DNA of 64,000 nucleotides from Echinicola strongylocentroti. Lineage in GTDB: Bacteria; Bacteroidota; Bacteroidia; Cytophagales; Cyclobacteriaceae. Shown here in pieces: positions 52,293 through 60,950 of the stretch. Position 1 is the stretch's first letter, and each line of letters begins with the position of its first letter. Location of the stretch: contig NZ_CP030041.1 in assembly GCF_003260975.1 (NCBI RefSeq), forward strand, positions 3,581,001 to 3,645,000. The letters run 5' to 3'. The notes under the pieces are model-generated. The model had not been told where the DNA came from, ran no database searches, and worked only from the letters and a program-made list of their open reading frames with translations. Made by a program: the position numbers and the translations under genes.

Positions 52293-53417
52293 TTAATCTA
52301 CTAACTTATACACTTCAGTCGCCGCCAGTAGAAAACAGCCCAAGCCATAATCTTCAAAATCCGGTTTGCTGGTGTAAGTGACCGGTTGACCGTCTTTTGG
52401 TTCTTTGCCAGTGCCTTGTAGATAACCTAGGAAACCATTGTCATGTATGGCTTCGGTAGATATCGCATTCCACGCTTTTTTGATAGCAGGCATATACACT
52501 TCTTTTTCCAGGAGGCCATTGTTTACGCCCCAGGCCATGCCGTAAAGGAAGAGTGCTGTACCGGAAGTTTCTTTGCCTTCAAAGTGTGTAGGGTCATGTA
52601 AGCTGACATTCCAGAAGCCGTCTGTACGCTGTACTGTCAATACTGCCTTTAGCATGCGTTGGAGCATTTGTACGTATTCGAAGCGGTGCGGGTCATCAGC
52701 GGGAAGAAGTTCCAAGGTGCGCACCATGGCAGCCACCACCCAGCCATTTCCACGTGACCAGTAGCAATCATTGCCATTGGGTTCTGCATAAGGGGGGCGG
52801 AAGTCACTGTCTCTCCACCATAGGTCGTCATGGGGATTGAACAGGCCTTGGGTTACTTTAGTGTCCATGTACATTTCGTACATGCGCTCAGAGTACTTGG
52901 CGTCACCGGTAAGGCTGGTCAGCTGAGCAAATACCGGCATGGCCATCTGCAGGGCGTCGATCCAGTCCCAATCGTTGATTTTGTAGGTGTCCATCATCGC
53001 GTCGATAGAGGCTTGGATATGCTCGATACGTTCAGGTTTTTGGTCGATTTCGTAGAGCATGATATAAGTCTGGCCGGCACAGTGATTGTCAGCGTGACGT
53101 GTTTGGGTGCCATTTCGAAGGTCCCAGCTGTGCGATTCTCCCCATTTCACGGCATAGTCATAATAAGCTTGGTCTTGTTTCAGGCCATAGAGGGCCATCA
53201 GCCCTTCATAGTAAACAGCTCGGGTCCATAAGTTGCTGCTGCGTTCTTTGTTGGTGATGACATTTTGGCCAGGATCAGGCCATTTTTCCATAAAATAGTT
53301 GTTGGTCAAGACCATCTGATCCATGACCTCTTCTTTGGAGGGAAGCTCTTGGGCTGTTGAGACACTTGCCAATAGCATGATGGTGGCAAGGAAGGCGGTT
53401 ATTCGTCGGAATTGCAT
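52293..53417 (-). CDS. GH105 unsaturated rhamnogalacturonyl hydrolase, YteR-like
   Basis: A 374-residue protein with signal peptide (about 1-23, ending STAQ), so periplasmic rather than lipid-anchored. Fold markers are SSNLWTRAVYYEGLMALYGL, DWDWIDALQMAMPVFAQLTS with the catalytic Asp in WIDA, and DCYWSRGNGWVVAAMVRTL. The GKETSGTALFLYGMAWGVN segment also fits GH105. It removes unsaturated uronate from the products of rhamnogalacturonan lyases. It lies upstream of the CE7 gene on the same strand but is separated by repeat A and a terminator. Confidence 0.92.
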   Translation of the reverse strand: MQFRRITAFLATIMLLASVSTAQELPSKEEVMDQMVLTNNYFMEKWPDPGQNVITNKERSSNLWTRAVYYEGLMALYGLKQDQAYYDYAVKWGESHSWDLRNGTQTRHADNHCAGQTYIMLYEIDQKPERIEHIQASIDAMMDTYKINDWDWIDALQMAMPVFAQLTSLTGDAKYSERMYEMYMDTKVTQGLFNPHDDLWWRDSDFRPPYAEPNGNDCYWSRGNGWVVAAMVRTLELLPADDPHRFEYVQMLQRMLKAVLTVQRTDGFWNVSLHDPTHFEGKETSGTALFLYGMAWGVNNGLLEKEVYMPAIKKAWNAISTEAIHDNGFLGYLQGTGKEPKDGQPVTYTSKPDFEDYGLGCFLLAATEVYKLVD

Positions 53418-53591
53418 TTTTTAGATTATAATTTATTGATTTTGATAAAATCGTAAAAGTGTCAATGAAGGCACCAAGAAGATATCTTCAAAAACTCATG
53501 TAGATTTTTCCTACTGGTCAAATATAACCATGAACAGGGAGTTAAGTATGCTGATATGTACTGCTTTATTATGAGAGAACGCTGGCTCAAG

Positions 53592-53741
53592 CATATTTCC
53601 ATCTAACGTAGGAAGGCTTTTATATCGTGGAATTTGGTATGGCTAGATGGAGGTGTTGAACTAGGCTTTCAGCCTGAGTGAGGGCAATGTTTTTTTGGAC
53701 ACTTTCCCTATTGTGCGCTCTGTGCCTAATGTGGTTGTCAA
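53592..53741. repeat. Dispersed repeat family C, copy 2
   Basis: Matches 38459-38648 with indels (CATATTTCCATCTAAC at the start, GGAATTTGGTATGGCTA in the middle). Confidence 0.65.
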
Positions 53742-53784
53742 CTAAGTTAGCTACTTTATCGAGGTCTTGGAATCTGGGTTTAAG

Positions 53785-53830
53785 CAAAAAAATCAGCGCA
53801 AATCTTAATCACCTGCCTCATCAGCATTCC
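53785..53830. repeat. Short dispersed repeat E, copy 2 (inverted)
   Basis: AAAAATCAGCGCAAATCTTA...TCATCAGC is the reverse complement of the block at 46526-46568 with several mismatches. I see no gene in the rest of 53418-54137. Confidence 0.5.
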
Positions 53831-54137
53831 AGCTTTTTGGCTTGATCCCCTAGCTAAAATAGCATAGCCAGATTAAAAAAATAAAGTCTCCTTGGCAGTG
53901 GTCGTTGCTGAGATTCAATGGGTGTTAATGAGCACATTGAACGTGTTAAATCCCAAGCTGCCGATCCCCGGCCATGGAGACATTACTGATGTAATTAACC
54001 CTAAGCTTAGTTTCTTACTAAACTGAAATAAAGTTCGCTAATTCCCGGTCATCGAGCTTATCATTATCGTTCAAAAACCTATCATTTTTAGATGATAGAT
54101 AAAATGGGTCTGATTTAAACTGCTTGTGTTCAGTTGT

Positions 54138-57100
54138 TTAGGGTTTTCTTCTTTTTTCTTTGATATATTGACTTGGGGAAAGTCCAAAGTGCTTTATAAA
54201 TGCACGGGAAAAATTATTGGGTAGGTTATAGCCTACTTTATAGGCAGTTTCTGAGATATTAAATTCACCGCTGAGAAGGTGTGATGAAGCCTTTTCCATT
54301 CGGAAGCTAGTGATGAACTCTGCCGCTGACTTGTCGGTAAGGCCTTTGATTTTTCGATAAAATTGGGGGCGGCTCATGCCTAGTTTTCGCGCGAGGGAAT
54401 CGACATCCAGGTTTTCGGATTCCAAGTTGGCTTCGATATACTGGCGTGCATTTTCCAAGAAGGTTTGGTCCACGGGATTGGACGTGGATGCGGCAAAGTC
54501 CTTGGCGGTTCCTGCGGTGAATTTGGCCTGTAGGTGTTTGCGCTGATCGAGCAGGTTTTTTACCCTGGCCATGAGGACTTGGGTGCTAAAGGGCTTGGTG
54601 ACATAGGAGTCTGCTCCCGTTCCGTAGCCTTCTGTTTTGGCGGTGTTGGATTGTCTTGCCGTTAGGAGAATGATAGGGATGTGGCTGGTACGCATGTCTG
54701 CTTTGAGCTGTTGACAGAGCTGGAGCCCGTCCATGTCAGGCATCATGACATCACTGATGACCAAGTCGGGGATCTCGTCAAAGGCCTTGGACATGCCTTC
54801 TTTGCCGTTGGCTGCAGTGCTGACGGCGTAATGATCCCCGAAATGCTTTTTGATATAGTTTCGGATTTCTTCATTATCGTCCACCACCAGCAATAATGGC
54901 GCATTTTGTTTTGGGGAAGGCTGGTGTGGCGTCGGCGGATTTTGTTCAGTTGCAATAGGAAATGGTGATGGGGCAGCGGGGATTGGTGTCGTTGGTATAT
55001 TCTTTGGTGCTGATGGAGCATCAGGCAGGAAGAAGCTAATGGTTGTGCCTTTCCTCAAGCTGCTTTCTAGGGATATTTCACCGCCATGAAGGGCTACCAG
55101 TTCCTTGGTAAGGGCTAGGCCAATTCCCGATCCTGCTGATTTGGCTTTGCCGTTTTTTACCTGATAGAAGATCTCAAAGATCTTTTCTTGTTCTGATTTG
55201 GGAATGCCGGGGCCGGTATCCTTTACTTCGATGAGAAGTCCTTTTTCAGGGTGCTTTTTACGACGGATAGTTACGTGGACTTTCCCCTGATTTGGGGTGA
55301 ACTTTAAGGCGTTTGACAGGAGGTTATTGAGCACCATGGTGATTTTATCCTGATCAAAGGAAAGCGTGTGGGATGCGAGGCTTGTTTCCATGCTCAGTGA
55401 AATGCCCTGCTTCTCGGCCAAGTGTTTGAAGGAAGCGACTGTTTTTTTTACAAAAGCGATAATATCATTTTGCTGTAGGTTTAGCTGAAGTTTTCCCCCT
55501 TCCAGCTTTCGGAAGTCCAAGAGCTGGTTGATGAGCATGAGCAGCTGCTGGGCATTGTTGCGCATAAGGTGGTAATAGTACTCGGCAAGCTGCCTTTTGG
55601 GTTTTTCGTGGATCAGCCGCTCCAGCGGGTCGATGATCAGTGTCAGAGGTGTCCTAAATTCGTGTGATATTTCCGTGAAGAATTGGAGCTTTGACTGGTG
55701 GATGGCTTCCTTTTTGCGTAGCTGGATTTTTGAATGCAAGTAGCGGTACACGAGCCATATCAGACACGCCACTGCCAGCAAGTAAAGGCATATGGCCCAC
55801 CAGCTTAGCCACCAAGGAGGTAACATGACGATGCTCAGCGTAGCGGGCGACTCGCTCCATACACCGTCACTATTGGTCCCTAAGACCTTGAAGGTGTATT
55901 GTCCAGCGGGAAGGTTGGCATAGGAAGCGATTCTTCTGCTGGCATCTGTAGTAATCCATTCTTCGTCATATCCTTCGAGTTTGTATTGGTATTTATTGCT
56001 CAGGGGATTGGTAAAGTGAATGGCCGCAAATTCCAGTTGGAAGGATTTGTCCCACCAAGTAAGCGTGATTTCATCCGTGGTGAGCAATGAGCTGTTGAGG
56101 ATGGTGCGGTCCCGGATCTTGGTGCCGATATTGAGCTCTTGGTGCATTATACTGAGCCTGGTGAGGACCATTTTTGGAGGATTAGGGTTGGTTTTGATCT
56201 TAGAGGGTAAAAAAGAGGTCAAGCCATTGGAGCCTCCAAAATACAGCTTGTTGTCTGTTGGGCTTTTAAAAACAGCACTTTGCTTGAACTCATTTCCCTG
56301 AAGTCCATCCTTGCGGTTAAAGTGTTGGACTTTCTCTGTGACAAGGTCCAGTCTGGAAAGCCCTTTGGTGTGGCTGATCCAGATAGAATTTTCCCCATCA
56401 AAAGCCACTGCCATGATAAGATTATCCGTGAGTCCATTCACTGTCGTGTAGTGTTGGACGGCTTTATCAGAAGGCTGGATACAGTTTAGTCCTGCATCGG
56501 AGCCCGCCCAGATATTGCCATGGTGATCTTCAGTCAGCGAGTAGATACGGTTGCTCAGGAGCCTGTTGTGTTGGGCGCTTCCATGAGTATAGTTGGTGAT
56601 GTTCAAGTCAGGAAGGCCGTCAGAAGGGTTTTCGATACAGCTCACTCCACCGTCTTCAGTAGCTACCCAAAGCCTGTCTTTGTGGTCCATCATCAGGTCC
56701 ATTATTTGATTGCCGGCCAGCCCGTCGGAGCTATATAGGCATTGGAACTGGTCATTGGTGGGGTCATATTTGGCGAGGCCATAAAATGTACCGACCCAGA
56801 TAGTGCCATTTTGGTCCTCTGTGATGGCAAAGATACTGGGGTGGCACATGTCCGTAGTGCATTGTGTGAAAGTTTTCTTTTTTGGGTCGAAATAAAACAA
56901 TCCCGTTTTGGTACCGATCCAAACGATTCCTTTTGAGTCACAAAAGATAGCTCTGATGCGGAGATCGGTGAGGTGATCGCTGTCCACATAGGAATATCGT
57001 GGAGCCTCTGGGTCTGGGGAGAGAATGGTGATTCCTTGGTTTTCAGAACCTACCCATAGGTTGTTGGATTGGTCTACAGATATTGCTCGGACGACATTGT

Positions 57101-57806
57101 TGATAAGGCCTTCCCCGCGGCGACCTTTGTAGTAGTTTTTAAATGTCTTGTCATATAAGTCGGCGTGGTCTACGCCGCCGGATTGGGTGCCTACCCATAG
57201 GTGCCCGCTATAGTCGAGATAAACGTCTTTGACGAGGTTGTCAGAGAGCGACATAGGATCACGGATCTCGGCTTGGTAGATAAGGGTATCCTTCGTTGTT
57301 TTATTGATTTGTACCAAACCATTAGTGGAGGTTTTCCATTCAAAGCGCTCGTTGGAAGCATGTTTGGTTTGATATCCGTAACGTTTTATAAGCATATCAC
57401 GGAGGTAGTTGGGTACTTGTTCCTCTTTGGGCTTTTGGAAGGTGGCTGTTTTGTAATCGTATTTAAAAAGTTCCCCGCGTGGCTCTACCTCGACCCAGAT
57501 GTTTTCTAGTGAATCCGTGATAATGCCACTGATGCGATTGTCTGATAGTGCCGTGCTGTCCTTCTCATTGGCCCTAAAGACCTGGACATTATACCCGTCG
57601 TACCTTACGGCTCCTCCCCAAGTGCCAAACCACATGAATCCATACTTGTCTTTGGCGATAGAATATACCGAATTTTGGGGCAATCCATTGTCTACGGTGA
57701 GCTGGTCAAAATTCAAGTGGAGCTGTTGTCCGTAGGCGGGATCTACTGTGAGCGGGCACAGCAGGATATAGTAGATGAGGAAATATGTAAAGGAGGCTTT
57801 GGGCAT
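54138..57806 (-). CDS. Hybrid two-component system sensor/regulator (HTCS)
   Basis: A 1222-residue one-protein signalling system. An N-terminal signal, about 14 Reg_prop beta-propeller repeats (residues about 25-540) and a Y_Y_Y domain (about 590-655) form the periplasmic sensor. One membrane helix lies at about 665-688. HisKA has the phosphorylated His715 (EISHEFRTPLTLI), then an HATPase domain (DTGPGIPKSEQEKIFEIFYQ, GSGIGLALTKELV), a receiver with Asp1019 (VISDVMMPDMDG) and an AraC-type domain (about 1115-1222, SRPQFYRKIKGL and SETAYKVGYNLPNNFSRAFI). HTCS proteins bind an oligosaccharide and switch on the adjacent utilisation genes. The target here is probably the divergent PKD gene and the fasciclin/SusC genes. 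Confidence 0.94.
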   Translation of the reverse strand: MPKASFTYFLIYYILLCPLTVDPAYGQQLHLNFDQLTVDNGLPQNSVYSIAKDKYGFMWFGTWGGAVRYDGYNVQVFRANEKDSTALSDNRISGIITDSLENIWVEVEPRGELFKYDYKTATFQKPKEEQVPNYLRDMLIKRYGYQTKHASNERFEWKTSTNGLVQINKTTKDTLIYQAEIRDPMSLSDNLVKDVYLDYSGHLWVGTQSGGVDHADLYDKTFKNYYKGRRGEGLINNVVRAISVDQSNNLWVGSENQGITILSPDPEAPRYSYVDSDHLTDLRIRAIFCDSKGIVWIGTKTGLFYFDPKKKTFTQCTTDMCHPSIFAITEDQNGTIWVGTFYGLAKYDPTNDQFQCLYSSDGLAGNQIMDLMMDHKDRLWVATEDGGVSCIENPSDGLPDLNITNYTHGSAQHNRLLSNRIYSLTEDHHGNIWAGSDAGLNCIQPSDKAVQHYTTVNGLTDNLIMAVAFDGENSIWISHTKGLSRLDLVTEKVQHFNRKDGLQGNEFKQSAVFKSPTDNKLYFGGSNGLTSFLPSKIKTNPNPPKMVLTRLSIMHQELNIGTKIRDRTILNSSLLTTDEITLTWWDKSFQLEFAAIHFTNPLSNKYQYKLEGYDEEWITTDASRRIASYANLPAGQYTFKVLGTNSDGVWSESPATLSIVMLPPWWLSWWAICLYLLAVACLIWLVYRYLHSKIQLRKKEAIHQSKLQFFTEISHEFRTPLTLIIDPLERLIHEKPKRQLAEYYYHLMRNNAQQLLMLINQLLDFRKLEGGKLQLNLQQNDIIAFVKKTVASFKHLAEKQGISLSMETSLASHTLSFDQDKITMVLNNLLSNALKFTPNQGKVHVTIRRKKHPEKGLLIEVKDTGPGIPKSEQEKIFEIFYQVKNGKAKSAGSGIGLALTKELVALHGGEISLESSLRKGTTISFFLPDAPSAPKNIPTTPIPAAPSPFPIATEQNPPTPHQPSPKQNAPLLLVVDDNEEIRNYIKKHFGDHYAVSTAANGKEGMSKAFDEIPDLVISDVMMPDMDGLQLCQQLKADMRTSHIPIILLTARQSNTAKTEGYGTGADSYVTKPFSTQVLMARVKNLLDQRKHLQAKFTAGTAKDFAASTSNPVDQTFLENARQYIEANLESENLDVDSLARKLGMSRPQFYRKIKGLTDKSAAEFITSFRMEKASSHLLSGEFNISETAYKVGYNLPNNFSRAFIKHFGLSPSQYIKEKRRKP

Positions 57807-58147
57807 TGGGCTTTTTTGTAGTTGGTCGCCTAAGGCGAAAATAGCGTTATTTTTGCTTTTTTACTATGGATATAGGCTTTGTTTGCTTTTTGGTTTGTTC
57901 CTTATCTTTATCGCTAATAAAGGTGATTTTTGCCTTTCCATCTACTGTCCCAAAATCCGGGTCCTCCAAAGCTCGGATAAAGGCGTTCCGGTGAATGTTT
58001 CGATCGGTGAGTTGTTGCAAATATTATATTGTGATAATGGCCTGGGGATTTGTTTCATAACAGTGCATAACGGTTTTGGTTTTGTTTTATTATAAATTGA
58101 TTTGAAATGCGGTATTATGAACTAATTCAATCCCAAAATAATCAATT

Positions 58148-59632
58148 ATGAAAAAGAGTTATGGAAATTTAAAGGGTTTAGCGATCCTAGTATTATCGAT
58201 AATACTTATCACATCTTGTAAGGAGGACATGGAGCTGGCCAAACCAACTGCAGGCTTCACTACGGCCACGAATGAACTGGTGGCCACATTTACCAACGCA
58301 TCAGAAAATGTCGCTTCCTATTCTTGGAATTTTGGTGATGGCAATACCTCTACCGAGGAGAATCCAAGTCATACTTACGAGGCGGCAGGTATATATACTG
58401 TCGTACTGACGGCCAAAGGAGCCAACGGAAAAATAATAGAAGCCAATAAGGATATCACAATCATCGAAAACCTAAAAGCGGATTATGATTTTGAAAGTGA
58501 ATATTTGACCGTAACCTTTACCAACGCATCCGAAAATTCGGTTTCTTATTTGTGGGATTTTGGGGATGGCAACACCTCCACGGACGAGAACCCAACTCAT
58601 GTTTTTGAGACGGCGGGGACCTATGAGGTGGTTTTGTTCAGTACTGCCCAAGGAGGGACAACAGTCCAAGCGACTAAGGAAGTAACCGTTGTAGGGCCTC
58701 CAATGGCGAATTATACGTTTGAAGATGAAGGCCTGACGCTAAACTTCACCAATACATCTGAAAACGTAGCGACTTACGCATGGGATTTTGGTGACGGCGC
58801 TACCTCGACGGAAGAGAGTCCAAGCCATACCTATGCAGCTGCCGGAACCTACACGGTGGTATTGACAGCTACTGATGAGGAGGGAGTGGTAGTGATGAGC
58901 AGCCAGGAAATCACCGTAGAAGTGCCAATCGATACTTCGCTGTATTCCATTGTGGTAGTTACAGATGACTCCCTTGACGATGCCCAGATTGAGTGGTTAC
59001 GGGAAAAAGGCTTTAATGTCAGCACGTATTATAACAGCGGCTTCAGTACTGCCCCTCAAGAGGATATTGATATGCTGAATGCAGCAGACTTGATCATCAT
59101 TGGACGGAGTGGTGGCTCAGGGGACTTTGACGGGGACGAAAAAACAGCTTGGAATGCTTTGACTACGCCCCTGATACTGAACTCCCAATGGACGGCCAGA
59201 AATAACCGGCTGAACTGGTTTGATAATAACGGAAATCCTGCAGCTTTCAACCCAACTGGAGGAGAGATCGTGACTGCCCAAGTCTTTGAGACAGATGATG
59301 AAGTTTTTGATGACGTGACCATAGAGGATGATAATGCTCTTTCATGGATCACTCCTCCTGCCAATTTACTTTATGTAAATACAGCGTCCAATGGGCAAGT
59401 AATGGCCACGACTGCGCCGGGCAGTGGAGGTAATGAAGAAGGCGGAGCAATGTTATTTGTCCGCTTTGCAGCCGGCATGGAGTTTTATTCAGGTGCTGGG
59501 GAATCACCCGCAGGACCTAGGACTTACTTTGGCTTTGGTGCTGATGAAGGTGGAGTAGCCTACTATTGGCAGCTTACAGATGAAGCCAAGTCGGTGTACT
59601 TTGAGGAAATCCTCAGGTTGGTTTTGATGTAA
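58148..59632 (+). CDS. Three-PKD lipoprotein with a C-terminal flavodoxin-like domain
   Basis: A 494-residue lipoprotein (lipobox LITSC, Cys24). Three PKD domains in a row (about 33-105, 113-182, 190-258) each carry the signature (SWNFGDGNTSTEENPSHTY, LWDFGDGNTSTDENPTHVF, AWDFGDGATSTEESPSHTY). The C-terminal about 230 residues (SIVVVTDDSLDDAQIEWLRE, ADLIIIGRSGGSGDFDGDEK) look like a GATase/ThuA-type alpha/beta fold but are not securely identified. PKD domains often bind glycans or space out surface enzymes. It is divergent from the HTCS (340-bp spacer) and ends at a terminator. Confidence 0.85.
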   Translation: MKKSYGNLKGLAILVLSIILITSCKEDMELAKPTAGFTTATNELVATFTNASENVASYSWNFGDGNTSTEENPSHTYEAAGIYTVVLTAKGANGKIIEANKDITIIENLKADYDFESEYLTVTFTNASENSVSYLWDFGDGNTSTDENPTHVFETAGTYEVVLFSTAQGGTTVQATKEVTVVGPPMANYTFEDEGLTLNFTNTSENVATYAWDFGDGATSTEESPSHTYAAAGTYTVVLTATDEEGVVVMSSQEITVEVPIDTSLYSIVVVTDDSLDDAQIEWLREKGFNVSTYYNSGFSTAPQEDIDMLNAADLIIIGRSGGSGDFDGDEKTAWNALTTPLILNSQWTARNNRLNWFDNNGNPAAFNPTGGEIVTAQVFETDDEVFDDVTIEDDNALSWITPPANLLYVNTASNGQVMATTAPGSGGNEEGGAMLFVRFAAGMEFYSGAGESPAGPRTYFGFGADEGGVAYYWQLTDEAKSVYFEEILRLVLM

Positions 59633-59684
59633 GCCAAGCAGAATACTGCTATCAGCCTAACGGTAGGCAATCATATAAACTGGA

Positions 59685-59724
59685 AACCAGCTGCAAAAAA
59701 TTAATTACGCAGCTGGTTTTTTTA
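59685..59724 (+). terminator. Terminator after the PKD gene
   Basis: AACCAGCTGC (59685-59694) pairs perfectly with GCAGCTGGTT (59709-59718), followed by TTTTTT. Confidence 0.82.
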
Positions 59725-60430
59725 TTTCTAAAAAAACTTAGCGCCTTTGTGGCCTACCATTCATCCCAGAATATTATAACAGTGAAGATACCACTGAGCT
59801 GACCCGGTGAGTCAACCCTATTGTGCCCTATGTATCTATGTTGTCAATACCAAGTCAAGCCCAAAAGCACCACTCCCACAGTTGGTGTTGGGTTAAAAAC
59901 TCACATCTCGTGGTCCCGCAGCACAGCTTTCGAAACACCAGAATGGTCTGTTTTTTTTTGCCACGAAGTCACCAATAGGATTGGTTGGAAGGTGTCATGC
60001 AGTCCACACCTTTATTTCTAAAAAACCTTAGAGCCTTAGCGCCTTTGTGGCCTACCATTCATCCCAGACTACAACAATGAAGGTACCACTGAGCTGACCC
60101 GGTGAGTCACTCCTATTGTGCCCTATGTATCTATGTTGTCAATATCAAGTCAAGTCCGAAAGCACCACTCCCACAGTTGGTGTTGGGTTAAAAACTCACT
60201 TCTCGTGGTCCCGCAGCGCAACTGTCGGAACAACAGAATGGTCTGTTTTTTTTGCCACGAAGTCACCAATAGGATTGGTTGGAAGGTGTCATGCAGTCCA
60301 CACCTTTATTTCTAAAAAACCTTAGAGTCTTAGCGCCTTTGTGGCCTACCATTCATCCCAGACTACAACAGTGATGGTACCACTGAGCTGACCCGGTGAG
60401 TCAACCCTATTGTGCCCTATGTATCTATGT
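59721..60430. repeat. Tandem array of about 295-bp units, 2.4 copies
   Basis: The block TGTGCCCTATGTATCTATGT occurs at 59822, 60117 and 60411 (spacing 295 and 294). TTTATTTCTAAAAAA occurs at 59721, 60011 and 60305. Units differ by small substitutions. Short frames in it (MCPMYLCCQY-type) repeat with the unit and are not convincing genes. Confidence 0.85.
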
Positions 60431-60950
60431 GGTTTCCACTCCCCGAAGGTCGTTCCTAAAGATATTGCTAGACCCGAATTATGCTTTTATTCTGAAATTC
60501 AGCTGGTAAAGAAATATAAATAAGCACTTGAAGAAGTTTTCTCAAAGCCCTAAAATGCCAAATTAATTTCCTTATAGGTGTGGTGCAAAAAAAGTATTGT
60601 TTTCAGGAAAAATCTGTGTTTTGTCCGACGGGGATCAGTTGGGGCACAAAACCGTTTTAGAAGGTGCTAAAATGCTATTTTTTGTGTGGAAAAATTTGAT
60701 CCGTTCATAACGAAAATTGCCCTGTATTCTTATATGATCTAATGATTTCTTTGCATGTCGTTGCTGATGTCTGGTTTTTTGTACCAGTACGGATCATAAC
60801 ACTTTGCGGGTTTTAGTTTTATAAATTTCGATTAAACCTTTATAGGTAAAAGTTTATAAAAGTCTTTTTTATGTTTTGCGAAAGATAATTAATGAGACTG
60901 TTAGTGCTTTGCTGAAAGGAGTTGATTAACCATAAAACCTCAAATAATCT
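60431..60950. other. Non-coding region upstream of the fasciclin gene
   Basis: 520 bp with no credible gene, increasingly AT-rich toward 60950, as expected for the promoter of the fasciclin/SusC operon. An ACCCGAATTATGC block at about 60473 resembles a MITE end, but no second end follows. Confidence 0.45.

Noticed and set aside
59721..60430. Possible CRISPR array
   Set aside because: The units are about 295 bp long and tandem without unique spacers of 25-40 bp, and no cas genes are present.
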